From an uncultured Christensenella sp. (GTDB lineage: Bacteria; Bacillota; Clostridia; Christensenellales; Borkfalkiaceae), in assembly GCA_910583855.1 (NCBI GenBank), contig CAJTYL010000001.1, positions 62,001-126,000 on the forward strand: a DNA stretch of 64,000 bases, in the 5' to 3' direction. Position numbers and translations under genes: made by a program. Below are positions 42,564-50,869 of the stretch, one piece after another (positions within the stretch are counted from its first letter, which is position 1; every line of letters starts with the position of its first letter). Under the pieces are notes generated by a model. That model had not been told where the DNA came from. It did no database searches and saw only the letters and a program-made list of their open reading frames with translations.

Positions 42564-43642
42564 AAAAGCTGTTGGTCTGCGGTTTAGGCGAAGGCTTCGG
42601 CGGCGTGTCGAACGTGATTATGAGCGTACTCAGGGCTATTCCCCAAGGCACGCTCGATATAACCGTCGTTGAAACTTACGACAGCGTCTATCACGATGAA
42701 ATTCTCGCTTTGGGCAATAAAACAGTCAAATTCCCGCCTTTTAAAAAGTATTTCAAATATAAAAAAGCGGCTAAGCGTTATTTTAAAAATAACGCCTTCG
42801 ACGCCGTGTGGATAAACAATACGGCAAAAGTCGATCTGGTAATTATGAAGTTTGCAAAGCGCGGCGGGGCGAAAATCATTACCCATTCGCACGGTTCCGT
42901 ACAGGAAGGCAGCAAACTCAAAAAAACCGTTTTTGAAATTTTAAACAAACTTAACGAGCGTAAATTCTATTCCTATATGGATTTCGGCATCGCCTGTTCA
43001 AAGAGTTCAGCGGATTATTTTTATAAAGGAAAGCGTTTGAAAAACAAACGGGTATGCGTTTTAACCAACGCGATAGACTGTAAAAAATATGCGTTTTCGG
43101 AGAGCAAGAGGAACGCCGCGCGTGCGGTTTTCAATGCGGATAAAAACGATATAGTTTTGGCTTGCATAGGCAGAGTATGCGCTGTAAAAAATCTTTCGTT
43201 TGCGGTTGAAATTGTGCAATCGCTACCCGAAAAATACAGATTGGTTATCATCGGCGGCGGCGAAACCGACGCTTTGAAAAGCCGCGTAACGGATTTAAAG
43301 CTTCAGGACAGGATAAGCGTTTTGGGCGAAAGAAACGATATAAATGATTTGATTAACGGCGTTGATATCCTCCTGTTGCCGTCGCTAAGCGAGGGGCTTC
43401 CCATGGTCGTGCTCGAAGCGCAGGCAAACGGCTTGAAGTGTATTATATCCGATAGAGTGAGCGACGAGTGCAAAGCGCTTGAAAGCGCTGAATTTATCCC
43501 TATCGAAAGCCCAGTATTATGGGCGGAAATAATTTTAAATTCCGACATTTCAAGGAACGCTAACGCCATAGAAATTATGAAAAGTAAAGGTTTTGACGTT
43601 GAAGCGTACGCTAAGAGGTTTTTGGAGATAGTAAATGTATAA
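42560..43642 (+). CDS. family 4-type glycosyltransferase
   Basis: A GT-B enzyme of 360 residues. It shows the N-terminal GLGEGFGGVSNVI, a mid-protein ACIGRVCAVKNLSFAVEI and the nucleotide-sugar motif LLLPSLSEGLPMVVLEAQA near residue 272, where the E-G-x-P-x-x-x-x-E pattern holds the catalytic glutamates. The ATG at 42560 overlaps the previous stop. Its 3' end overlaps the polymerase gene by 8 bases. Confidence 0.9.
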   Translation: MKKLLVCGLGEGFGGVSNVIMSVLRAIPQGTLDITVVETYDSVYHDEILALGNKTVKFPPFKKYFKYKKAAKRYFKNNAFDAVWINNTAKVDLVIMKFAKRGGAKIITHSHGSVQEGSKLKKTVFEILNKLNERKFYSYMDFGIACSKSSADYFYKGKRLKNKRVCVLTNAIDCKKYAFSESKRNAARAVFNADKNDIVLACIGRVCAVKNLSFAVEIVQSLPEKYRLVIIGGGETDALKSRVTDLKLQDRISVLGERNDINDLINGVDILLLPSLSEGLPMVVLEAQANGLKCIISDRVSDECKALESAEFIPIESPVLWAEIILNSDISRNANAIEIMKSKGFDVEAYAKRFLEIVNV

Positions 43643-45143
43643 CTGCGCAATAAAGAGCGGCAAAATTGTCAATAATACCGCGTCAAGCATATTGCAGTTT
43701 GCAATATGCTTGACGTTCGTGTTTCATTTGCTGATATGTTCAGTCGGTATTTTTACCGGTTATTCCACTAATTTTTTTGCGTATGTAAACACTTACGTTT
43801 TATTTTTCTTAATTGTTCTTTATCTTTTCAGCGTCGGCATTAACAAACACTTTCTGTATTTCTGTTTTTGCGTCTGTTTCTTTATTTTCCTTATGGGACA
43901 GAAGTTTTTCGTCGTATTAGACGGCGGAAGTTACGACACGTTTTTAACCTTTAAAGGTTTGCAGTTAAGCAGTTGGGAATATTTTACGTTTATCAACTTA
44001 ATGTACTTCTCGTTATTAGGCTGTTTCATCGGCTATTTCGTATCCAAGCCGCAAAAGTATGTGATTAACAAACCCGAAACAGGAAGCCCATCGGTTGATA
44101 TGGGTAAAATGCGCGCTATAATCAGAGTTTTCTACATAATAACTTTTATCTGCGCGAGCATAATGCAGTTTGAAATCGTGCTCGCAAAGAGGGGTATGTC
44201 TTATACGGACGGCTATCTTATTAACGTTGACGTAAATCCGGTAATCAAAATAGGCAATTATCTGTTTTTAGGTATGGCGTTTCTGTATCTGTCTTGCCGT
44301 CCTTCCAAAAAAGAGATGATTGCAATTATTGTCTCTTTTATGTTTGTCGACGGATTTTTGCAAATGTTTGTAGGCAGGCGCGCTCTTTTGGCACAATCCC
44401 TGTTCTTTATTATTTGGTTTACTATTTGTTATTTGAAGGCAGACGAAAAGAAATTTACTTTTAAACATTTTGTTTGGCTGTGCATTTTCGGCGTCATGTT
44501 AATTTTTCTTTTTTGGATAGTAGAGGTTATAAGAAGCGGAAGTAGCTTTGACGGTACTTCGTTTTTAGGAATAATAGAAAATTTCTGCATTTCGACCGGC
44601 GGTTCGGATTCTACTATCGCAAATATAATTCATTACGGCGACGAATTCCCCAAAGAAGGCTACGTTTACTACTTTTCGCCCATAAAGGACGCGTTATTCG
44701 ACAACGTAGTGGTCAGACAGTTTACGTCGATACTGACAGGAACGGATAGCGCTTCGGTTGCGCAGGGTCTTGAGTATTTGGGCCGTCACGATTCGTTTGC
44801 TCACTGGCTCTCTTATACGGTGAATTCCGACCTTTATCTCAAAGGTTACGGAATGGGCTCTTCGTATATTGCGGAAACTTATTTTGCGTTCGGTACGTTA
44901 GGCGTCGTCATTTTTAATTTAATCCTCGGCTTTTTAATCAGGAAATTAAGCACGTTTAAAAACGAAAGCAACCGAATATATCTTAAAGCCACGTGTTTGT
45001 TTGTCGTTCATAATTTATTCGTTCTTCCGAGGGGGGGCGTCTTTTCCTCGGCTACGGATTTTCTATACTTTGCAGTGGCGCTGTTGATAATTAAAGTTAT
45101 CAGCAGCCTTGCCGGTTCAAAAAAAGAAGTCTTACGGAGCTGA
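43635..45143 (+). CDS. Wzy-like oligosaccharide repeat-unit polymerase
   Basis: The 502-residue protein has about ten to twelve hydrophobic helices with a large loop near residues 310-400, the usual Wzy layout. Sequence motifs are weak, as expected for this family, so the call rests on topology and on its place between the glycosyltransferases and the flippase. A perfect 15-bp inverted repeat lies in codons 16-27. Base composition is more AT-rich than the flanking housekeeping genes, as is common in surface-glycan loci. Confidence 0.75.
   Translation: MYNCAIKSGKIVNNTASSILQFAICLTFVFHLLICSVGIFTGYSTNFFAYVNTYVLFFLIVLYLFSVGINKHFLYFCFCVCFFIFLMGQKFFVVLDGGSYDTFLTFKGLQLSSWEYFTFINLMYFSLLGCFIGYFVSKPQKYVINKPETGSPSVDMGKMRAIIRVFYIITFICASIMQFEIVLAKRGMSYTDGYLINVDVNPVIKIGNYLFLGMAFLYLSCRPSKKEMIAIIVSFMFVDGFLQMFVGRRALLAQSLFFIIWFTICYLKADEKKFTFKHFVWLCIFGVMLIFLFWIVEVIRSGSSFDGTSFLGIIENFCISTGGSDSTIANIIHYGDEFPKEGYVYYFSPIKDALFDNVVVRQFTSILTGTDSASVAQGLEYLGRHDSFAHWLSYTVNSDLYLKGYGMGSSYIAETYFAFGTLGVVIFNLILGFLIRKLSTFKNESNRIYLKATCLFVVHNLFVLPRGGVFSSATDFLYFAVALLIIKVISSLAGSKKEVLRS
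43681..43715. repeat. perfect 15-bp inverted repeat inside the wzy-like gene
   Basis: Arms 43681-43695 and 43701-43715 are exact complements around the loop AGTTT. It begins 46 bases after the polymerase start codon and would form a stable mRNA hairpin just inside the coding region. Confidence 0.85.
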
Positions 45144-45145
45144 TA

Positions 45146-47506
45146 ATGAGCGAGTATAGTAAATTAGCCAAAAATACTATTATTTTCGCAATCGGTCAAT
45201 TTAGCGTTAAGTTTATACAGTTCTTTTTAATGCCCGTGCTTACCGTTGCGATGACTACGGAAGACTACGGCAGCGCGGAATCCATTGCAAGCTTGGTTGA
45301 ACTCGTTATTCCGCTGTTTACCCTCGGTCTGCAGGATGCGGTATTCAGATTCTGTATGCGCGACGATATGCAGAAAAAGGCGGTGCTGTCCTCGTCGATG
45401 GCGGTAGCGTTTATCGGAATACTGATAATTTTTTTAGGTTCTGCCGTTGCAACGGTCAAATTGCCCGTAGAGCAAACCGTAATGTTTGCGGTGCTGTATG
45501 TCTGTTACGCCCTTTCAAATATCTGGGGGCAGTTTATCAGGGGCGCGGGCTATATTAAAACTTTTGCTTGTTGCGGGGTCGTACAGGCGCTTATGCTGGC
45601 AGGCGGCACCGCCGTATTCGTTTATTGGCAAAGGTGGGGAACCTTCGGCTATTTGCTTTCAATGGCTATAGCTTATCTCTGTTCTATAGTAGTGATGTTT
45701 TTCGGCGGTAAAATATATAAGCAACTGTCTTTCAAAGCAATTAATAAAGCCGTTTTGAAGGATATGCTTAAATACGCGTTGCCGTTAATACCCAACGCTA
45801 TCAGTTGGTGGTTTATCCAGGTAGTTAACAGGTTTATTATTATAGGTTTTATCGGCGACGCGGCAGCAGGACTATATATTTCGTCCGCTAAAATAGCAAC
45901 TATAATCAATATATTCGGCACGGTCTTTTTGCAAGCGTGGACTATTTCGACCGTCAGCTCTTTAAACAACGGTAACAAGGGGGAATTCAACACCCGCATT
46001 TTTAAGATTTTCAGCGCCTTTATCCAGTTTGCCGCTTTCATAATACTTTTATTGTTGCCGTATTTGTCTATGTTCTTGTTAAAGGGCGAGTTTTACGAGG
46101 CGTGGAGGTATTCGTCGGTAGCGATTTATACGGCGATTTTCAGTTGTTACAGCTCGTTCTTCGGCGCATATTACGGTGCGAATATGAACACCAAAGTTGC
46201 ATTATATTCAACGTTGGCGGCGGCGGTGGTGAATACGGGTTTCAGCTTTTTACTAATTAATTTTTTAGGTATTCAAGGAGTATTGTTCGCAAGTCTGTTA
46301 AGTTACGTAGTCTTGGCGGTTATAAGAATAATAACCACTCAAAAATATTCTGAAATAAAAATCAACTGGTTTAAAGAAGCCGCCGTGTTGTTGCTGTTAT
46401 TGGCTGACTCGTGCATGATTTTGTACAGTGAAAATATTCCTGCCGTCTGGTATTTCGGGGCGCAGGCAGTAGCCATATGCCTGTTTTTAATAATAAAGTT
46501 TAAGGATATAAAACTTTTTGCAGTATACTTAGTAAGTCTTTGTAAAAAACTTTTTATGAGGAAGAAATCGTCAGATACACAGGAAGCGGAAGGAGCGGAC
46601 GGCTCTGCTCCTGCGGGACTCGCACCTTCGGCAGTCGGGGGAACACAGATGAAAAACGAAATCAAGATAGAAGATATACAAGCGGTACAGCTTGATTTGC
46701 TTGAAAAATTTGCAGAGCTGTGCGGTAAACTGGGATTAAAATATACTCTTTCTTCGGGTTCGCTGCTCGGCGCGGTCCGCCATGGCGGATTTGTACCGTG
46801 GGACGACGATATCGACGTCGCTATGCCGCGCGAAGATTACGAAATATTCGTCAAAAACGCAAACGGTTTGTTGCCGTCGGGATATTTTGTCCAGCATTTT
46901 ACAACGGAAAAAGACGCGCCGAACGTATTTGCGAAACTGAGAAACAGTAATACGGCGTGGATATGCTATGAGCACGAAAAATTGAATATTAATCACGGAA
47001 TAGGAATGGATATTTTTCCGGTGGACAGAGTTCTAAAACCCGAAAAGTTAAACCGTATAGCGCGAAAGACGCATACGTTTCTTACGCTTCAAAACTGTTA
47101 CGAGCCGTCGTATATCAAAACGATAAAGAGTGCCGGTAAAAAGTTTATCGCTTGTTTAATTTTTCCGCTATCCAGAATTATCGGCAAAAGAAGGTTATTG
47201 ATTAAGCAGGACAAATTCAATAAGGATAAAAAGTCGGGCGAGTGGACTACGGCCGACGTCATATTGAGAAATAAACTTATGCCGTATAAAATTTTTGAAG
47301 AATACGAGGAAACCGAATTTGAAGGAAAACTCTTTTCGACGGTAAAAGAAAGAGATGAATATTTAAAAATCGTTTACGGAGATAATTATATGGACTTACC
47401 TCCTTTGGATAAGAGGGTCGTGCACGTTGCAAAAATTGTCGATTGCCATGCGTCGTATACACAGTATATAGATAACCACGATTCTGCCAAATCGCAAAAG
47501 GAATAA
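45146..47506 (+). CDS. Wzx-like flippase fused to a LicD phosphotransferase
   Basis: The 786-residue protein has two parts. Residues 1 to about 470 form a polysaccharide flippase (MATE/MVF type, about 12-14 helices; start SKLAKNTIIFAIGQFSVKF). After a ~30-residue Ala/Gly/Glu/Ser-rich linker, residues 502-786 form a LicD domain with YTLSSGSLLGAVRHGG and the metal motif WDDDIDVAMPREDYE near 545-560. LicD proteins transfer phosphocholine or similar groups from a CDP donor to glycans. The LicD part begins with an internal ATG (46649) preceded by GGGGGAA, so free LicD may also be made. No frameshift is visible. I know flippases and LicD as separate genes; the fusion is unusual. Confidence 0.85.
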   Translation: MSEYSKLAKNTIIFAIGQFSVKFIQFFLMPVLTVAMTTEDYGSAESIASLVELVIPLFTLGLQDAVFRFCMRDDMQKKAVLSSSMAVAFIGILIIFLGSAVATVKLPVEQTVMFAVLYVCYALSNIWGQFIRGAGYIKTFACCGVVQALMLAGGTAVFVYWQRWGTFGYLLSMAIAYLCSIVVMFFGGKIYKQLSFKAINKAVLKDMLKYALPLIPNAISWWFIQVVNRFIIIGFIGDAAAGLYISSAKIATIINIFGTVFLQAWTISTVSSLNNGNKGEFNTRIFKIFSAFIQFAAFIILLLLPYLSMFLLKGEFYEAWRYSSVAIYTAIFSCYSSFFGAYYGANMNTKVALYSTLAAAVVNTGFSFLLINFLGIQGVLFASLLSYVVLAVIRIITTQKYSEIKINWFKEAAVLLLLLADSCMILYSENIPAVWYFGAQAVAICLFLIIKFKDIKLFAVYLVSLCKKLFMRKKSSDTQEAEGADGSAPAGLAPSAVGGTQMKNEIKIEDIQAVQLDLLEKFAELCGKLGLKYTLSSGSLLGAVRHGGFVPWDDDIDVAMPREDYEIFVKNANGLLPSGYFVQHFTTEKDAPNVFAKLRNSNTAWICYEHEKLNINHGIGMDIFPVDRVLKPEKLNRIARKTHTFLTLQNCYEPSYIKTIKSAGKKFIACLIFPLSRIIGKRRLLIKQDKFNKDKKSGEWTTADVILRNKLMPYKIFEEYEETEFEGKLFSTVKERDEYLKIVYGDNYMDLPPLDKRVVHVAKIVDCHASYTQYIDNHDSAKSQKE

Positions 47507-47532
47507 TTTCATACCGTTATCCGGAGGAAGAA

Positions 47533-49350
47533 ATGCAAGCAATTATTTTAGCCGCAGGAATGGGCAAAAGATTAAAAGATTTAACTAAAAACAATACGAA
47601 GTGTATGGTGGAAGTCAACGGCGTTACGCTGATTGACCGCCTGCTTCGTCAGCTTGACGCTTACAATTTAAAAAGAATAGTAATAGTAGTAGGCTACGAA
47701 GGTAAAAAGCTTATAGACTACGTCAACGGACGCGGCGTAAAAACGCCGATTATATTCGTCGATAATCCCGTCTATTACAAAACCAACAATATCTATTCGC
47801 TTTTTTTGGCGAAAAACTACCTCTGCGAAGAGGATACGTTGCTTTTTGAATCGGATTTAATAGTTGAAGATTCGGTTATAAAAACTCTCGTAGACGACCC
47901 TAGGGAAACGCTCGCCCTGGTCGATAAATACGAGAGCTGGATGGACGGCACCTGCGTAAAACTGTCCGAAACCGACGACATCGTTGAATTTATTCCGGGT
48001 AAAAAGTTTAAGTTTGAAGAGATAAAATCTTATTATAAGACGGTCAATATTTACAAATTCAGCAAGCATTTCTCTAAAACGCATTACGTTCCTTTTCTGG
48101 AAGCGTATTCCAACGCAATGGGAAACAATGAGTATTACGAGCAGGTTTTGAAGATAATCACCATGCTTGACGACCCCGAAATAAAAGCAAAGCGTTTAAA
48201 CGGAGAGCTATGGTACGAAATCGACGATATTCAGGATTTGGATATCGCTTCGTCAATATTTTTGCCTGACGACGGCGATAAAGTTAAGTCGATTCAATCA
48301 AGGTTCGGCGGGTATTGGCGTTATCCCAAGCTCATTGATTTCTGTTATCTGGTAAATCCATATTTTCCACCCGCAAAATTACTTGACGAGATTAAAGCGA
48401 ATTTTGAAACGCTTGCCACGCAGTACCCTTCGGGTATGCGGGTAAACAGCTTGCTTGCAGCAAAAAATTTCGGGGTAAAACAAGAAAATATAGCGGTAGG
48501 CAACGGTGCTGCCGAACTTATAAAATCATTAATGTCCGTAACGGACGGCGACATCGGTATAATCCGCCCCACGTTTGAAGAATATCCGAACAGATACGAC
48601 GAAGGGAAGCAGGTCGTATTTATCCCCAAGAACGAAAATTTCAGTTATTCTGCGGAAGATTTAATCAAGTTTTTCGACGGCAAAAATATCAAATCGCTTG
48701 TATTGATTAATCCCGATAACCCTACGGGCAACTTCATACGTACCGACGGTTTGCGTAAAATTGCAAGCTGGGCGGAAAGCAAAAAAATCCGTCTTATCCT
48801 TGACGAAAGTTTCTCGGATTTTGCCGCCGGTGAAAACAACAGCCTGATAACGGCTGAATTTATTGAAAATTACCCGACCGTATGTATAGTGAAAAGCATA
48901 TCGAAGTGTTACGGCGTGCCGGGGCTGCGTTTGGGGATAGTCGCGTCGGGGGATAATGAACTTATTTCGTTTATAAAACAGGACGTCGGAATATGGAATA
49001 TAAACTCGTTTGCCGAGTTCTATATGCAAATAGCCGAAAAATATCAAAAAGATTACGTGAACGGTTTGAAACAGTTTAAAACCGAAAGAACAAGATTTAA
49101 AAGAAAGTTGGACGCAATTAAAAAGCTTCGCGTAATCGATTCACAGGCAAATTATTTTATGGTTGAAGTTCTGTCAACTTCCTCAGGCGAACTCGTGGAA
49201 AAGCTGTTGACTAATTGCAATATTTTTATAAAAGATTTAACGGGCAAAATCAAAGACCCTTATAATAAACAGTATATAAGAATTGCCGTAAGGGACCGCA
49301 AAGACAACGACTTGTTGATAAACGCATTAAAAGAAATATTGGGTGAATAG
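47533..49350 (+). CDS. bifunctional LicC-like nucleotidyltransferase / HisC-CobD-like PLP enzyme
   Basis: 605 residues in two domains. The first (about 1-245) has the nucleotidyltransferase start AIILAAGMGKRLKDLT, KCMVEVNG, NNIYSLFLAKNYL and FESDLIVED, close to CTP:phosphocholine cytidylyltransferase LicC. The second (about 255-605) is a fold-type I PLP enzyme: AVGNGAAELIKSL, NPDNPTGNF at 393-401, LDESFSDF, and the PLP lysine K458 in SISKCYGVPGLRLG. This pattern groups it with HisC and the threonine-phosphate decarboxylase CobD. A joint role in making and activating an amino-alcohol phosphate for the adjacent LicD is plausible. GGAGG precedes the ATG. Confidence 0.85.
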   Translation: MQAIILAAGMGKRLKDLTKNNTKCMVEVNGVTLIDRLLRQLDAYNLKRIVIVVGYEGKKLIDYVNGRGVKTPIIFVDNPVYYKTNNIYSLFLAKNYLCEEDTLLFESDLIVEDSVIKTLVDDPRETLALVDKYESWMDGTCVKLSETDDIVEFIPGKKFKFEEIKSYYKTVNIYKFSKHFSKTHYVPFLEAYSNAMGNNEYYEQVLKIITMLDDPEIKAKRLNGELWYEIDDIQDLDIASSIFLPDDGDKVKSIQSRFGGYWRYPKLIDFCYLVNPYFPPAKLLDEIKANFETLATQYPSGMRVNSLLAAKNFGVKQENIAVGNGAAELIKSLMSVTDGDIGIIRPTFEEYPNRYDEGKQVVFIPKNENFSYSAEDLIKFFDGKNIKSLVLINPDNPTGNFIRTDGLRKIASWAESKKIRLILDESFSDFAAGENNSLITAEFIENYPTVCIVKSISKCYGVPGLRLGIVASGDNELISFIKQDVGIWNINSFAEFYMQIAEKYQKDYVNGLKQFKTERTRFKRKLDAIKKLRVIDSQANYFMVEVLSTSSGELVEKLLTNCNIFIKDLTGKIKDPYNKQYIRIAVRDRKDNDLLINALKEILGE

Positions 49351-50301
49351 ATGAAAGTAATAACGCATCAGGATATTGTAGACTTAAATATTTCTCCGCT
49401 TACCTGCTACGAATGGGTTTCCCATATGATAGCAAACAAAAGCGAAGCTATTCTACCTGCAAAAATCAGCATGAAGCTCGGTTTGGGCACTTTTTGCAAC
49501 GTTATGCCCGGCGTCGTTATGATGTCGGACGGAAAGCAATACGGCGGCGTTAAGATAGTTACAAGGTATCCCGACAGAAATCCTTCATTGGATAGTAAAT
49601 TAATATTGTTTGACGCGCAGAGCGGAGAAATTAAGGCTATTATGGATGCGGATTGGATTACGGCTATGCGTACAGGCGCAGTCGCGGCGCACTCCTTAAA
49701 GCTATTTGCAAAAGAGAATTTCCACACGGTAGGTATGATAGGTCTCGGCAACGCCGCCAGAGCTTTCGCGTTGGTATTATCGGACGCGGTAGACAAAAAT
49801 TTAAAAATAAAACTGTTCAGATATAAAGGGCAGGAAGAATTATTTGCTGAAAGGTTCAAAAATCACGGCAATTTACATTTTGAATACTGTGACGGATATA
49901 AGCAAGTTATAGAAGATTCCGACGTCGTCGTTTCGGCGGCAACTTATTTATCAAACGATTTGTGTGAAGATTCCGCCTATAAAGAAGGGGTGTTAGTTAT
50001 TCCCATTCATACGTTAGGTTTTACAAACTGCGATTTGTTTTTTGATAAAGTATTTGCCGACGATACCGACCATGTAAAGCACTTTAAATACTTTAACAGG
50101 TTTAAGAGTTTTGCCGAAGTGAGCGACGTAATAAACGGCAAGGCGGCAGGACGAGAAAACGTGCGTGAAAGAATATTGACTTATAATATAGGCGTGGCTA
50201 TACACGACGTATATTTTGCAGCAAATATATATAATATGTTGAAAAACAAAAACGTCGCAAGCATCGACTTCGGTTCCCCCAAAGAAAAATTCTGGATTTA
50301 A
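49351..50301 (+). CDS. ornithine cyclodeaminase / mu-crystallin-family protein
   Basis: 316 residues. The family core shows PAKISMKLG, KIVTRYPDRNP, LILFDAQSGEIKAIMDADWI, MRTGAVAAHSLKLFA and the NAD(P) loop VGMIGLGNAARAFAL near residues 128-142. Members include ornithine cyclodeaminase, alanine dehydrogenase and amino-acid dehydrogenases that make unusual amino acids. It starts directly after the previous stop and closes the locus, so a role in making the glycan substituent is more likely than in proline metabolism. Confidence 0.85.
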   Translation: MKVITHQDIVDLNISPLTCYEWVSHMIANKSEAILPAKISMKLGLGTFCNVMPGVVMMSDGKQYGGVKIVTRYPDRNPSLDSKLILFDAQSGEIKAIMDADWITAMRTGAVAAHSLKLFAKENFHTVGMIGLGNAARAFALVLSDAVDKNLKIKLFRYKGQEELFAERFKNHGNLHFEYCDGYKQVIEDSDVVVSAATYLSNDLCEDSAYKEGVLVIPIHTLGFTNCDLFFDKVFADDTDHVKHFKYFNRFKSFAEVSDVINGKAAGRENVRERILTYNIGVAIHDVYFAANIYNMLKNKNVASIDFGSPKEKFWI

Positions 50302-50331
50302 AATACGGTTCTACGAGCCGTATTTTATTTT
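50301..50331 (+). terminator. terminator of the polysaccharide locus
   Basis: 11-bp stem (one G-U pair) with a TAC loop, followed by a T-rich run. It starts at the stop codon of the last gene of the locus. Confidence 0.8.
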
Positions 50332-50468
50332 TCAAAAGGTTGAGCGACATAATGGCAGCGTCCGTTTTGCCGCTTTTTTCGACAAAAAAAGGTTGAATTT
50401 CCCCAAAATCCGCATATGACCGTAGTCTTCCGAATAAAAATATAATACTAAAAATTTCGGAGCGTGAT

Positions 50469-50723
50469 ATGTGGGATTATATAGCCGAAAGGGTGATTAA
50501 AGAGGGGGAGTACATAATTGCGTCGAACTGTACCGTACGTGCGGCTGCAACGTATTTCTCCATAAGCAAATCAACCGTACATAAGGACGTAACCGAGCGG
50601 TTGAAGTCTGTAGACGAAGAACTTTACGAAAAGGTTCGTACGGTTTTGGATAAAAACCTATCCGAGCGGCATATTCGCGGCGGTATGGCAACTAAGAAAA
50701 AATATTCAAACGAACAAAACTAA
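50469..50723 (+). CDS. spoIIID: sporulation transcription factor SpoIIID
   Basis: The 84-residue protein matches SpoIIID in length and sequence: N-terminal YIAERVIKEGEYIIASNCTV, HTH region RAAATYFSISKSTVHKDVTE and the basic C-terminal helix HIRGGMATKKKY. SpoIIID activates and represses mother-cell genes after sigma-E. GGAG precedes the ATG. It is monocistronic, with a terminator after it. Its presence argues that the organism belongs to an endospore-forming lineage. Confidence 0.96.
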   Translation: MWDYIAERVIKEGEYIIASNCTVRAAATYFSISKSTVHKDVTERLKSVDEELYEKVRTVLDKNLSERHIRGGMATKKKYSNEQN

Positions 50724-50729
50724 ATTTTG

Positions 50730-50769
50730 ACACGGCCGCCCGCGCGTATCGTCGCACGGGCGGCTGTGT
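50730..50769 (+). terminator. terminator after spoIIID
   Basis: 13-bp GC-rich stem (one G-U pair) with a 14-base loop, followed by a short T run. Confidence 0.65.
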
Positions 50770-50835
50770 TTAGGCGCGCAAAGCTTAAAAAATAAAATTT
50801 CATTAAATTTTAACAAAATTTGTATATTCATAAAT

Positions 50836-50865
50836 TTGAAAAATTATACAAAGTTATGATATAAT
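50836..50865 (+). promoter_or_regulatory. promoter of the activase gene pair
   Basis: TTGAAA (50836-50841), an 18-base spacer and TATAAT (50860-50865). The predicted start is near 50872, at or beside the first possible TTG codons. Confidence 0.6.
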
Positions 50866-50869
50866 TTCT

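Noticed and set aside
47533..49350. PntC-type phosphonate cytidylyltransferase/transaminase
   Set aside because: No phosphoenolpyruvate mutase or phosphonopyruvate decarboxylase gene is nearby, and the PLP half looks like HisC/CobD rather than a class V aminoethylphosphonate transaminase.
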